From NCBI GenBank assembly GCA_910579305.1, contig CAJTTA010000007.1, forward strand, positions 1 through 64,000: a stretch of DNA of 64,000 nt. Reading direction: 5' to 3'. Shown one piece after another: positions 53,383-61,456 of this stretch. How positions within the stretch are numbered: the stretch's first letter is position 1; each line of letters begins with the position of its first letter. This stretch comes from an uncultured Muribaculaceae bacterium (GTDB taxonomy: Bacteria; Bacteroidota; Bacteroidia; Bacteroidales; Muribaculaceae). The notes below the pieces were generated by a model. That model saw only the letters and a list, made by a program, of their open reading frames with translations, was not told the origin of the DNA and did not search any database. A program made the position numbers and the translations under genes.

Positions 53383-54363
53383 TTATGAAAGATATTTTCC
53401 TTCGATTTCATCGAGAATATCAAGTAATTCCGACAGAGTGTCGGCACGTAGCATCCTTATGCGCGTATCTCTGAAGGATGGGAGCCCTTTCAGAAGCGGC
53501 GTGGCTGCAAGATGCCGGCGTATGTGCAGAATGCCCCGGTATTCATCGATGCGGTCGACGCTTTCTTGAATCTGCCGGCGCAGCAGATTCATTTTTTCTG
53601 CCGGCGACAGGGGAGTATATTTTCCCTTGTCAAGATACTCGCGGATGTCACGGAAGATCCATGGCGCTCCGAAAGCTGCGCGGCCCACCATTATGCCGTC
53701 TACGCCATATGTGTCAAACTTATCGAGCGCTGCCTCGGGCGATGCGATGTCACCGTTTCCTATCACAGGTATTTCCATTGAGGGATGCTGCTTGAGTTCT
53801 CCTATGAGAGTCCAGTCGGCGTTGCCGGTGTACATCTGGCTGCGGGTGCGCCCATGGACAGTGATAGCCTTTATGCCGCAGTCCTGGAGACGTAGTCCGA
53901 GGTCTACGATTATTTTGCTTTCGCAATCCCAGCCGAGCCGTGTCTTTACGGTCACGGGGATGCTTACGGCGTTCACCACATCGGACGTTATCTGCAATAG
54001 CTTGGGTATATCGCGGAGCATTCCTGCTCCGGCACCTTTGCCTGCCACTCGCTTCACGGGGCAGCCGAAGTTGATGTCAAGCACATCCGGCTGCGCGCGC
54101 TCCACTATGCGCGCTGCGTCCACCATGGCTTCGGGATCGCGTCCGTATATCTGTATGGCCACGGGACGTTCCGCATCATGCACGTCAAGCTTTCGCATCG
54201 TGGAAGCCACGTCGCGAATCAGTGCTTCGGCCGATACAAATTCTGTGGTGACCATGCTTGCGCCCAATTCCCTGCATATGAGGCGGAAAGAGGGGTCGGT
54301 TACGTCTTCCATGGGAGCGAGCATCACCGGTCGGTATCCGAGATCAAGGCTGGCTATCTTCAT
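53383..54363 (-). CDS. dusB: tRNA-dihydrouridine synthase (DusB-like)
   Basis: A 326-residue flavin enzyme that reduces uridines of tRNA. It is a TIM barrel with VMLAPMEDVTDPSFRLICRE at the start, the catalytic Cys in DINFGCPVKRVAGKGAGAG, the flavin/RNA-binding Lys and His residues in VTVKTRLGWD and ITVHGRTRSQMYTG, and GNGDIASPEAAL then GIMVGRAAFGAPWIF. Length and motif set fit the DusB/NifR3 group. It lies 34 bp upstream of the GIN gene and 13 bp downstream of the M16 protease gene. Confidence 0.95.
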   Translation of the reverse strand: MKIASLDLGYRPVMLAPMEDVTDPSFRLICRELGASMVTTEFVSAEALIRDVASTMRKLDVHDAERPVAIQIYGRDPEAMVDAARIVERAQPDVLDINFGCPVKRVAGKGAGAGMLRDIPKLLQITSDVVNAVSIPVTVKTRLGWDCESKIIVDLGLRLQDCGIKAITVHGRTRSQMYTGNADWTLIGELKQHPSMEIPVIGNGDIASPEAALDKFDTYGVDGIMVGRAAFGAPWIFRDIREYLDKGKYTPLSPAEKMNLLRRQIQESVDRIDEYRGILHIRRHLAATPLLKGLPSFRDTRIRMLRADTLSELLDILDEIEGKYLS

Positions 54364-54376
54364 AGTGAGGAGTCTT

Positions 54377-55597
54377 TTATCTATATATCAATGTGGAGAG
54401 ACCATGCTTCATTATCTCTTCGGCGCATGCGCGAAGGTCTTCGGGTGTTATGGCCCCGATTATCTCGGCTATTTGCTCACGGCTTGACACGCTTCCATAT
54501 CGCAGCAACTCCCGGCCGGCATTTCCCGTACGCTTGTTTATAGCGGAATTCAGGATTTCCCTGCGCCCGGAGAAGTTTCGGCGCAGGCGCTCGAAAACGG
54601 TCGGTTTCATCGGCGATTCTGCCAGGTGAGAGAGCAGATTATTGATGAGACGGCGGCATTTGGCCTCATTTTCGTGGGCGCTGCCGAAGTAGATGGAGAA
54701 TGAGCCGCAATCAGTGTAGAAGTTATTGGCAGCCTCGACATTATATACATATCCACGCTTTTCTCTGAGCTCTCGGAACAGCAATGCATTCATGCCACTG
54801 CCGAGGTAATACCTGAGCAGGTTCATGGGATACCTGCGGGTGTCGAAGCAGTCGAATATTCTTGTGGCCATTATCGTGTGGCACTGGCTGAGACCCTTGT
54901 CGCGTATTTCTTCAAAACGTTCCACAGGCGGTGCCTGGATACGCTTCTGTATTGTAGGCCGCACCTCGATGGCATTCATATAGCGCTCTATGAGGCGTCG
55001 CATCTTGGCCACAGGCATGTCGGCCACGCAGCTCAATACCATATTGGATGGTGTGTAGAGATTTCTCACGAATTCCGCTGCGCAATCGCGTGTCATTCCC
55101 TCTACGCTTTGATATGTGCCGAGGATATTGTGGCTGAGTCTGGATCCGGCATACATCAGGTCGGCCATTTCATCGAATATAGCCTCATCCGGAGCATCGA
55201 GGTCACTCTTTATTTCCTCGTGGATTATCCCTTTCTCCCGGTCAAGCTCTACTGCCGGAAACGATGGATGCCCCACGATATCCGCCAGCAGGTCGAGAGC
55301 CCTGGGCAGTTGTCCTGTAGGAGTTATTGCGTAATATACAGTAGTTTCTCGTGAGGTGTATGCGTTAAGAGCGCCACCCACGTCTTCTGCACGTGAATTG
55401 ATCTGCCATCCGCTGCGTCGTTCTGTTCCGCGGAACACGGTGTGCTCCACGAAGTGGGCAAGGCCGTCATATCCGGCGAAATCATCACGGCTGCCGGCGT
55501 TGATGCTCAGCTGGCAATAACAGGGGCCGTCGAAGCTTCTCACCACACATTGTAAGCCGGATGGCAAAGTGAATATCTCAAAATTATCTACAGTCAT
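54377..55597 (-). CDS. M16 family metallopeptidase
   Basis: A 406-residue zinc peptidase of the M16B (mitochondrial-processing-peptidase-like) type. The inverted zinc motif H-x-x-E-H is in LAHFVEHTVFRGTERR (about 47-51), and the third ligand Glu lies in REKGIIHEEIKSD (about 124). The second half carries the inactive-domain-like RELREKRGYVYNVEAANNFY. No signal peptide is visible, so it may act in the cytoplasm or be exported by other means. It is first in a run with dusB, the GIN gene and the flippase. A perfect promoter precedes it. Confidence 0.94.
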   Translation of the reverse strand: MTVDNFEIFTLPSGLQCVVRSFDGPCYCQLSINAGSRDDFAGYDGLAHFVEHTVFRGTERRSGWQINSRAEDVGGALNAYTSRETTVYYAITPTGQLPRALDLLADIVGHPSFPAVELDREKGIIHEEIKSDLDAPDEAIFDEMADLMYAGSRLSHNILGTYQSVEGMTRDCAAEFVRNLYTPSNMVLSCVADMPVAKMRRLIERYMNAIEVRPTIQKRIQAPPVERFEEIRDKGLSQCHTIMATRIFDCFDTRRYPMNLLRYYLGSGMNALLFRELREKRGYVYNVEAANNFYTDCGSFSIYFGSAHENEAKCRRLINNLLSHLAESPMKPTVFERLRRNFSGRREILNSAINKRTGNAGRELLRYGSVSSREQIAEIIGAITPEDLRACAEEIMKHGLSTLIYR

Positions 55598-55618
55598 ATG
55601 TAAAAGGTAATCAATCTA

Positions 55619-55650
55619 CAAAATTAATTAATATTTCGCAGTCGGGCAAA
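55619..55650 (-). promoter_or_regulatory. Promoter of the M16 peptidase gene
   Basis: Minus strand: TTTG (55647-55650), 20-bp spacer, TAATTTTG (55619-55626). It is back to back with the plus-strand promoter at 55652-55683; the two -33 boxes are one base apart. Confidence 0.75.
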
Positions 55651-55651
55651 T

Positions 55652-55683
55652 TTTGGATGTTTCTCCATTTATTAGTAACTTTG
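55652..55683 (+). promoter_or_regulatory. Promoter of the lipoprotein regulator gene
   Basis: TTTG at 55652-55655, 20-bp spacer, TAACTTTG at 55676-55683. Exact consensus; the leader is about 85 nt. Confidence 0.75.
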
Positions 55684-55775
55684 CATGCGCTTCATAGGCT
55701 GTGCAGCTATGTGAGGTGAAGATGCAAATGTTTTATAATCAGTAGCTTCCTTCTTACGTGTTAACCCATTTACTT

Positions 55776-57395
55776 ATGTGTCGTTTTATTGTACGTCTCC
55801 GGCGTCGATCCGGTATTGTGTCTATACTATGGTTGTTTCCGCTGATCGCTCTATTTTCTTGCGGCTGCTCATCGGAGTCAAAAGATCAATCGCTCCCTAC
55901 AGAAGAGCTTGATGGCCTTGACGAGATGCTTGGCAGGAGCAAGGAGTATGATAACAGGAAAGGACAGTACATAGACTCTCTTCAATTGTTGCTGAAGAAG
56001 ACACCTGTTTCCGACACCCTTTCCCGTGTGGCATTGCTCACTCATATAGGTGATCAATACCGCTCGTTTTGCTCGGATTCATCGATAATATTCTATCTTA
56101 ATGCCTATGATCTCGAGCATGCTTCCGATCCTTCCGACAATCAGATAGAGCTCTCCTTGAAGATCCTTAACTCTCTGGCCGCATCGGGCATCTTCAGCGA
56201 GGCGCAGAAGGTGAAGGCGCATATTGACTCTCTCACCCTCACGCCTGCCCAGGAGCTGAAATTCGCGCAGGCCGGCCGCCAGCTTTATTCCTATATGAAA
56301 GGTTATCTTGATGAGGAAAATGAGCTTGCGATGTCGCTTACATCGGAATTTGATGACTATGATGCCTATCTTAGAGAGAATCTGCCGGAGGATGACCCTT
56401 ACCGCATTTTTCTTGTGGGAGAGCAATATGTGCGTGTGGGTAAGAACAAGGAAGCTCTGAAGTTGCTCACCAAGCTTCTAAAGACGCTTAAGCCCGAAGA
56501 CAATCTATATGGCATGGTCACCTACAGATGCGCCCAGGCATCCCGCAATCTTGGAGATGACTATAATTATGGCCGCTATCTTGCCTTGTCGGCCATGAGC
56601 GACGTGCAGGGTTCTGTGAAAGAGACTCTTTCGTTGCCCGCACTCTCTCAGTGGCTATATGACAAAGGGGATGTGGACAGGGCTTATAGATATGCCAATG
56701 CCTCTCTGAATGACGCCACGGCCTCCAGCTCGCGAATGCGTACGGTTGCGATAGCAAACTTCATGCCGATAATTGACAATTCGTATCGCCAGAAGATCAG
56801 CGCCTCGCGTGATGAGCTGATGGTGTATTTTCTTTTGGTAGTGGTCTTGCTCATCACGTCAGGGTCTTTACTGTTTATTTTCCTGCGCAATCTTCATCGC
56901 TCCAATCGTATCCGCCGCCAGCTTCATGCCCAGAGCAAGATGCAGGAAAATTATATAGGTCACTTCCTGAGTCTGTGTGCCTCGTATGCAGATAAGCTTG
57001 AATCTACCCGCCGCCTGGTTCATCGCAAGATTACAGCAGGTCAGACCGATGAGTTGATGAAGATGATGAGTTCGCGCTCAGGAGATGACCAGACCGATGA
57101 GTTCTTCAAGATATTTGATGAGACTTTTCTTGACCTTTACCCCGATTTCATCGATAATTTTAATACTCTGTTACGTCCCGAGGAACAGATTGCGTATACC
57201 CATGGATCTCCGCTTACCACTGAGCTGCGCATATATGCTTTTGTGCGTCTCGGCGTGCAGGAGAGTGTGAAGATAGCTCAGGTGTTGCGCTGCTCTGTAA
57301 GCACGATATATACTTATCGCAATAGGATGAGAGGGCGTGCCATAAATCGAGATACATTTGAGCGCGAAGTGGCCACTCTCGGCGAGGAGAAATAG
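55776..57395 (+). CDS. TPR membrane regulator with C-terminal HTH (DUF6377-like)
   Basis: 539 residues from the ATG at 55776; a GTG at 55758 would add six residues. It has an N-terminal signal segment (ILWLFPLIALFSCGCSS) with a lipobox-like LFSC, then about 320 residues of TPR-like helices. A transmembrane helix follows (about 350-372, MVYFLLVVVLLITSGSLLFI), then a cytoplasmic coiled coil and a C-terminal part with DETFLDLYPDFIDNFNTLL and an HTH-like VKIAQVLRCSVSTIYTYRNR. This matches the DUF6377 layout of Bacteroidetes sensor-regulators. It may sense envelope state and bind DNA from the membrane. A lipid-anchored N-terminus together with a membrane helix is possible but unproved. Confidence 0.85.
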   Translation: MCRFIVRLRRRSGIVSILWLFPLIALFSCGCSSESKDQSLPTEELDGLDEMLGRSKEYDNRKGQYIDSLQLLLKKTPVSDTLSRVALLTHIGDQYRSFCSDSSIIFYLNAYDLEHASDPSDNQIELSLKILNSLAASGIFSEAQKVKAHIDSLTLTPAQELKFAQAGRQLYSYMKGYLDEENELAMSLTSEFDDYDAYLRENLPEDDPYRIFLVGEQYVRVGKNKEALKLLTKLLKTLKPEDNLYGMVTYRCAQASRNLGDDYNYGRYLALSAMSDVQGSVKETLSLPALSQWLYDKGDVDRAYRYANASLNDATASSSRMRTVAIANFMPIIDNSYRQKISASRDELMVYFLLVVVLLITSGSLLFIFLRNLHRSNRIRRQLHAQSKMQENYIGHFLSLCASYADKLESTRRLVHRKITAGQTDELMKMMSSRSGDDQTDEFFKIFDETFLDLYPDFIDNFNTLLRPEEQIAYTHGSPLTTELRIYAFVRLGVQESVKIAQVLRCSVSTIYTYRNRMRGRAINRDTFEREVATLGEEK

Positions 57396-57569
57396 TGTAG
57401 CCAGAGGGGAGAAACGCTCTCGCAGATCGCATACTTTAGCATTTTGAAGCTTGTATCCTGATTATATATGGTCTATATCGACTTATATTCTTACGGTATA
57501 ATATATGCTGATTATCAGTATATTATATTTGTATGAGTTTAGATATTACATTATATTCTCTTTTCAAAG

Positions 57570-57855
57570 CTTGCACAACGCCGGAATCAGTATTAATTTT
57601 GCAGTGTCAAAAAGAAAACGACATCGCATCGCCGATCAGGTTCTTTGAGACAGAGTATTAAGAAAAAGTAAAGACAGCAATGTCTATTAGATATAGCAAG
57701 AACGCATAGAAGAGATTTTTAGGTAGAAAGATTAGGTTAGTTATTAAGATATTCGTAAATAAATCGTTTATGTTAGGTTTGTAGAAAAATCAACGACAAA
57801 GTTTTTACAGTTGCAATTCCTTGTGAAAGAAGTTGCAACTGTTTTTGTTTTTAGT
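57570..57855 (+). ncRNA. Candidate small RNA (about 250 nt)
   Basis: A -7 box TAATTTTG (57594-57601) with a weak -33 CTTG (57570-57573) 20 bp upstream precedes about 200 bp of A/T-rich sequence with no reading frame. The unit ends in a strong intrinsic terminator: ACAGTTGCAA (57807-57816) paired with TTGCAACTGT (57833-57842), then TTTTGTTTTT. A small hairpin GACAGCAATGTC occurs inside. The unit stands free, because the aminotransferase downstream has its own promoter. It could be a 6S-like or other Bacteroidales RNA, but I cannot assign a family. Bases 57396-57569 hold nothing recognised. Confidence 0.55.
57807..57855 (+). terminator. Intrinsic terminator of the candidate small RNA
   Basis: A 10-bp perfect stem (ACAGTTGCAA/TTGCAACTGT) with a 16-nt loop, followed by TTTTGTTTTTAG. 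It is one of the clearest terminators in the window. Confidence 0.85.
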
Positions 57856-57894
57856 AATATGTATTCTTATTTTCGATAATATTTTTTAATGAGA

Positions 57895-57910
57895 TGTCTT
57901 GGCCAAGACA
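57895..57910. promoter_or_regulatory. Perfect 16-bp palindrome, candidate operator
   Basis: TGTCTTGGCCAAGACA is its own exact reverse complement (8-bp half-sites, no gap). It covers the -33 element (CTTG, 57898-57901) of the aminotransferase promoter, the place expected for a dimeric repressor or activator site. Confidence 0.6.
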
Positions 57911-57929
57911 GGTATTTTGGCTAATTTTG
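57898..57929 (+). promoter_or_regulatory. Promoter of the DegT-type aminotransferase gene
   Basis: CTTG at 57898-57901, 20-bp spacer, TAATTTTG at 57922-57929; the leader is about 45 nt. The -33 element departs from TTTG by one base and lies inside the palindrome at 57895-57910. Confidence 0.6.
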
Positions 57930-57979
57930 TACGTTGAAGAATAATCGCCATACGATATAATATTACATTAGTTAAAAAG

Positions 57980-59281
57980 ATGGATAGAATACTGCTTTGC
58001 CTGGCTCATATGTCAGGCCGCGAGATGGATTTTGTAAAAGAAGCTTTCGATGATAACTGGGTTGTGCCTCTCGGGCCTAACGTCAATGGATTTGAAGAGG
58101 ATCTCAGGGAGTTTGTAATTTCAGAGGAATCAGCAGCCGGTGCGGCAGATCTGTCTTATCAGCGTCTCTGTCCGAGTCTTAAGGATGAGAAAGTCGTTGC
58201 GCTCTCTGCCGGCACAGCCGCAGTGCATCTTGGCCTGCTCTCATGTGGCGTGGGCCTGGGAGATGAAGTTATAGTGCAGACGTTCACATTCTGTGCTTCA
58301 TCGCATCCTGTGACCTATCTCGGAGCTACGCCGGTCTTCGTGGATTCGGAGCGTGATACATGGAACATGGATCCCCAGTTGCTTGAAGAAGCTATCAAAG
58401 ACCGCATAAAGGTCACAGGCCGTAAGCCCAAGGCCATTGTTCCGGTATATCTTTACGGCATGCCGGCGCGCATTGATGAGATTATGGAAATAGCCGCGAG
58501 ATATGATATTCCGGTAGTGGAGGATGCGGCAGAGGGAATGGGTTCCCGATTCGACGGAAGAGTGTGCGGCACTTTCGGCCGCTACGGAGTGTTGAGCTTC
58601 AACGGCAATAAGATGATAACCACTTCAGGCGGCGGCGCCCTCATATGTCCTGATGAAGAAGCTTACAGAGAAGTGATGTTTTATGCCACTCAGGCACGTG
58701 AGTCCTATCCCTATTATCAGCATGAGAAGATAGGTTACAACTATCGCATGAGTAATATATGTGCGGGCATAGGGCGCGGACAGATGACTGTACTTGCCGA
58801 GCATATAGCCCATCACAAGCATGTGCAGGAGTTGTATTGTGAGCTTCTTGCCGATGTTAAAGGAATAGAAATGCATGTGAATCCCTCTCCGCGTTTTGAT
58901 TCAAACTTCTGGCTCTGCACGGCCACTCTTGATGAGGAGCTCAAGATAAAGGGCCAGGATGAGGTATATGGGGAAGTGGTGACCGGCAGTGTGGGAGGCG
59001 CAGCCGGAGTGACACACACTGCTGCAAGCGCCCACACGGATGTAGAGCCCAATACCAACGTGGAGGCTTTGCGCGTGTGGCTTGACAAGGCAGGCATAGA
59101 GAGTCGTCCTCTGTGGAAACCGATGCATCTTCAGCCTGTGTATAAAGCTAATCCTTCCTACGTTAATGGAGTGTCTGAAGCCTTGTTCCGTGTAGGCATA
59201 TGCCTTCCCTCAGGCCCGTGGGTGACGGATGAGCATGTGCGCTATATTGTGTCGCAGATCAAGGCAGCCATAGAAGCATAA
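57980..59281 (+). CDS. DegT/DnrJ/EryC1-family PLP aminotransferase
   Basis: A 433-residue fold-type I aminotransferase that uses glutamate to aminate keto-sugars of nucleotide-sugar precursors. Motifs: VALSAGTAAVHLGLLSCGVG (phosphate-binding), VIVQTFTFCASSHPVTYLGA, IPVVEDAAEGMGSRFDG (Asp for the pyridine N), and the PLP Lys in YGVLSFNGNKMITTSGGGAL (about 209). Length is above the usual 370-400 because of an insert around EESAAGAADLSYQRLCPSLK (residues 50-70). A second insert lies near residues 325-350. It is a single-gene unit with its own promoter and two terminators. The sugar it serves is unknown. Confidence 0.92.
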   Translation: MDRILLCLAHMSGREMDFVKEAFDDNWVVPLGPNVNGFEEDLREFVISEESAAGAADLSYQRLCPSLKDEKVVALSAGTAAVHLGLLSCGVGLGDEVIVQTFTFCASSHPVTYLGATPVFVDSERDTWNMDPQLLEEAIKDRIKVTGRKPKAIVPVYLYGMPARIDEIMEIAARYDIPVVEDAAEGMGSRFDGRVCGTFGRYGVLSFNGNKMITTSGGGALICPDEEAYREVMFYATQARESYPYYQHEKIGYNYRMSNICAGIGRGQMTVLAEHIAHHKHVQELYCELLADVKGIEMHVNPSPRFDSNFWLCTATLDEELKIKGQDEVYGEVVTGSVGGAAGVTHTAASAHTDVEPNTNVEALRVWLDKAGIESRPLWKPMHLQPVYKANPSYVNGVSEALFRVGICLPSGPWVTDEHVRYIVSQIKAAIEA

Positions 59282-59297
59282 AAGACTTCCCTGACCT

Positions 59298-59347
59298 CTT
59301 TGCGGAGCATCCGCGGAATTATTTTATTCCGCAGGAGCTCCGCAAAG
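59298..59347 (+). terminator. Double-level hairpin after the aminotransferase gene
   Basis: CTTTGCGGAGC (59298-59308) pairs with GCTCCGCAAAG (59337-59347). Inside it GCGGAAT (59313-59319) pairs with ATTCCGC (59326-59332). It lies 17 bp past the stop and is followed by AATTTTAG. Confidence 0.7.
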
Positions 59348-59370
59348 AATTTTAGTGTAGCCGTTAAGGA

Positions 59371-59410
59371 AAAGCGCCCTTCGGAAAGATTATTCCGAAG
59401 GGCGCTTTTT
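59371..59410 (+). terminator. Strong intrinsic terminator, possibly bidirectional
   Basis: AAAGCGCCCTTCGGAA pairs exactly with TTCCGAAGGGCGCTTT and is followed by TTTAT. On the minus strand TTTTCC follows, so it may also end the converging ECF sigma factor transcript. Confidence 0.85.
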
Positions 59411-59487
59411 ATGATTGTCAGGAATTAGCCTTAGGCAAATTACTCGCATTGGCGGCAGCTTATGTGGCGCTTGCTGCAAGAGTTCAT

Positions 59488-59994
59488 CTACCGGTAATCC
59501 TGCAGTTGAGCGCGAAGCTGACGGCGGGTTGTAAAGATGCGGCTCTTCACTGTGCCCATAGGCAGGGAGAGTTTCTGTGCGATTTCATCATATTTATAGC
59601 CGGCGATATACATTTGGAAAGGCTTTTTAAAGTCATCCGGGAGCCGGGAGATGATTTCGTTTATTTCGCCTACGGCATATGACCCGTCGGGATTCTCATA
59701 TGCCTCGGGATGAGTAGCGTTAAGATGAAACAGATTGTCGGTGGTGTCGGTGACGGTGTTCTCGCGCACCTGACGGCGATAATTGTTTATGAATATGTTG
59801 CGCATGATTGTGAAAAGCCAACCCTTGAAGTTGACGTTTTCTGCGAACTTGTCTTCACTGTCGAGAGCCTTGAGCGTGGTGTCTTGCACGAGATCCGAAG
59901 CGCGGTCGTGATCGGACGTAAGTTTATATGCAAAGCTGAAGAGATTGCTTTGCAAGCCGACTACGCGTGAGATAAAAGGCGAATTCTTTGACAT
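59488..59994 (-). CDS. ECF RNA polymerase sigma factor
   Basis: 168 residues from the ATG at 59994. The reading frame opens at 60135, but a perfect promoter lies inside that extension (60105-60136), so translation from 60135 is unlikely; 60093 is another ATG just after the promoter. Region 2 is LFSFAYKLTSDHDRASDLVQ with DTTLKALD. Region 2.4 follows as FKGWLFTIMRNIFINNYRRQ. Region 4 is LSLPMGTVKSRIFTTRRQLR. No anti-sigma gene is adjacent, so control must come from elsewhere. Length is typical of Bacteroidetes ECF factors. Confidence 0.9.
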   Translation of the reverse strand: MSKNSPFISRVVGLQSNLFSFAYKLTSDHDRASDLVQDTTLKALDSEDKFAENVNFKGWLFTIMRNIFINNYRRQVRENTVTDTTDNLFHLNATHPEAYENPDGSYAVGEINEIISRLPDDFKKPFQMYIAGYKYDEIAQKLSLPMGTVKSRIFTTRRQLRAQLQDYR

Positions 59995-60104
59995 AATTAC
60001 AAAGTGTGGCGAAGAGGGCGAAGCCGCTTCTGAGGTGATAAATGTGGATGCCGGAGCATCCGAAGATTCTCGTGTGTCAATGCCGGATGGCATTTTAGCA
60101 GATG

Positions 60105-60136
60105 CAAAAGTAGGAAGGAATTCTATTACTTCCAAA
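60105..60136 (-). promoter_or_regulatory. Promoter of the ECF sigma gene; decides its start
   Basis: Minus strand: TTTG (60133-60136), 20-bp spacer, TACTTTTG (60105-60112). The predicted start of transcription is near 60100. The codon at 60135 is upstream of it and cannot be used. Confidence 0.7.
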
Positions 60137-60218
60137 TAAAAAGGCTTTTCTTTTTGTGAAATAAATATTACAATTGTTAATTAGGGTTTATTTAATGCTG
60201 AATCAGTGTGTTACGTGG

Positions 60219-60581
60219 CTATTCAGATAGCTTGAACGTAATAGGGATAACTGCATTGGAAGCTATAGGATGTCCGGCATTGTCGGTGGCGGGAATCCAT
60301 TTCGGCATTGCATGCACGATGCGCAGAGCCTCCTCTTCAAGGTCAGGGTCTACGGGGCGCAGGATTCTTGCATTGGATATTGTGCCGTGTTCATCTACAT
60401 CAAATTGCACGACAACTTTCCCCTCTATGCCGTTGTCTGCCGCGCGGGTCGGATATTGCATATTCTTGTTTAAAAACGAGAAGAATGCTTCCATCCCTCC
60501 GGGGAAGGCTGGAGCGGTGTCGGCAAGCAGTGAGGCAGTAAATGCTCCTGCAAGAAGAATGGATAAAATAAGTCGTTTCAT
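60219..60581 (-). CDS. Small exported TonB C-terminal-domain protein
   Basis: A 120-residue protein with a signal peptide (MKRLILSILLAGAFTASLLA) followed directly by a TonB C-terminal-like domain (about 28-118): AFPGGMEAFFSFLNKNMQYP, then GIEGKVVVQFDVDEHGTISN. It lacks the transmembrane energy-coupling helix and Pro-rich linker of true TonB. It is therefore a stand-alone periplasmic receptor-binding-type domain, not an energy transducer by itself. It follows the phosphatase gene by 15 bp and precedes the ECF sigma factor. The end PIASNAVIPITFKLSE is the family's C-terminal strand. Confidence 0.85.
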   Translation of the reverse strand: MKRLILSILLAGAFTASLLADTAPAFPGGMEAFFSFLNKNMQYPTRAADNGIEGKVVVQFDVDEHGTISNARILRPVDPDLEEEALRIVHAMPKWIPATDNAGHPIASNAVIPITFKLSE

Positions 60582-60596
60582 ATCAGGATGAGATTT

Positions 60597-61064
60597 TTAA
60601 GTTAAGAAGGATTCCAGCAATCCGGCACAGGCATCCTCCAGAAGGTCGAGCACGAGTTCAAAGCCTGAGGCACCTTCATAATAGGGATCGGGAATGGCAT
60701 AATAATGGGGGTGAAGCCTGCAGAAATCTATCATTCTCACGATCTTGCGTTCGGCCTCGACAGATGGAGCCATGTTTTTCAGAGATTCATAATTGCTGTC
60801 ATCCATGGCTATTATGAGGTCGAAGTCCTCGAAATCGAGAGCGCGCACAGGCCGGGAATGATGTGTGAGGTCATATCCTCTGCGGGCTGCGTGCACACGC
60901 ATGCGTTTGTCGGGAAGCTCACCGGCATGTCCGGCGTAAGTCCCTGCGGAATCCAGCATGAAATTGCCCGACATCTTCCGCTCATCGATGAGTCTCTGCA
61001 TCACTCCCTGGGCGGCCGGCGACCGGCATATGTTGCCCAGGCAGACGAAGAGTATTCTGACCAT
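60597..61064 (-). CDS. Low-molecular-weight protein tyrosine phosphatase
   Basis: 155 residues from the ATG at 61064, which has an AAGGA-type site about 7 nt upstream (minus strand); an ATG at 61115 would add 17 residues with no such site. The P-loop C-x5-R-S is in RILFVCLGNICRSPAAQG, and the general-acid Asp is in YYAIPDPYYEGASGFELVLD. All catalytic residues are present. These enzymes often control bacterial tyrosine kinases of polysaccharide export, but the window's Wzz has no kinase domain. It lies 15 bp upstream of the TonB-domain gene. Confidence 0.93.
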   Translation of the reverse strand: MVRILFVCLGNICRSPAAQGVMQRLIDERKMSGNFMLDSAGTYAGHAGELPDKRMRVHAARRGYDLTHHSRPVRALDFEDFDLIIAMDDSNYESLKNMAPSVEAERKIVRMIDFCRLHPHYYAIPDPYYEGASGFELVLDLLEDACAGLLESFLT

Positions 61065-61135
61065 GGTCTTGTCCTTCAGCGGCTCGATTGATTGTTTATG
61101 TCTCGGTTCAATCATATGTGCGTGTTTTTATGTTG

Positions 61136-61169
61136 CAAAGATAAGTGATTTTTTGAAATTAACCACAAA
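61136..61169 (-). promoter_or_regulatory. Promoter of the phosphatase/TonB-domain unit
   Basis: Minus strand: TATCTTTG (61136-61143) and TTTG (61166-61169) with a 22-bp spacer, one longer than usual. The predicted leader to the ATG at 61064 is about 65 nt. The rest of the gap to 61364 shows a small hairpin and no gene. Confidence 0.55.
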
Positions 61170-61363
61170 TTATGAGATGTTTTTTGTGAGAAAAAACGAT
61201 TGTGATGCAATCTCCTGCACCTCATGAAGAGTCGTTTCCGATCGGAGAGTGTATATGAGGTTGTATCGGCACTCTCTGAGAAGACAAAGTAGCGTGTGAG
61301 ATTGTTATAAAGGAGAGAGGGATTTTTTTATTCACTGGATTGTGCCGAATCTTTGCGCTATTC

Positions 61364-61395
61364 TTTGCTGCTTTGTGCAAAAAGTATTAACTTTG
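61364..61395 (+). promoter_or_regulatory. Promoter of the branching-enzyme gene
   Basis: TTTG at 61364-61367, 20-bp spacer, TAACTTTG at 61388-61395. Exact consensus; the leader is about 58 nt. Confidence 0.75.
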
Positions 61396-61456
61396 ATGCA
61401 GAATGCAAAAAATGGGCTTTGTAATCCCTCTGCTTAACTAATTCAATTTCTTCAAA

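Noticed and set aside
60219..60581. Full TonB energy transducer
   Set aside because: Only a signal peptide and the C-terminal domain are present; no N-terminal anchor or Pro-rich spacer.
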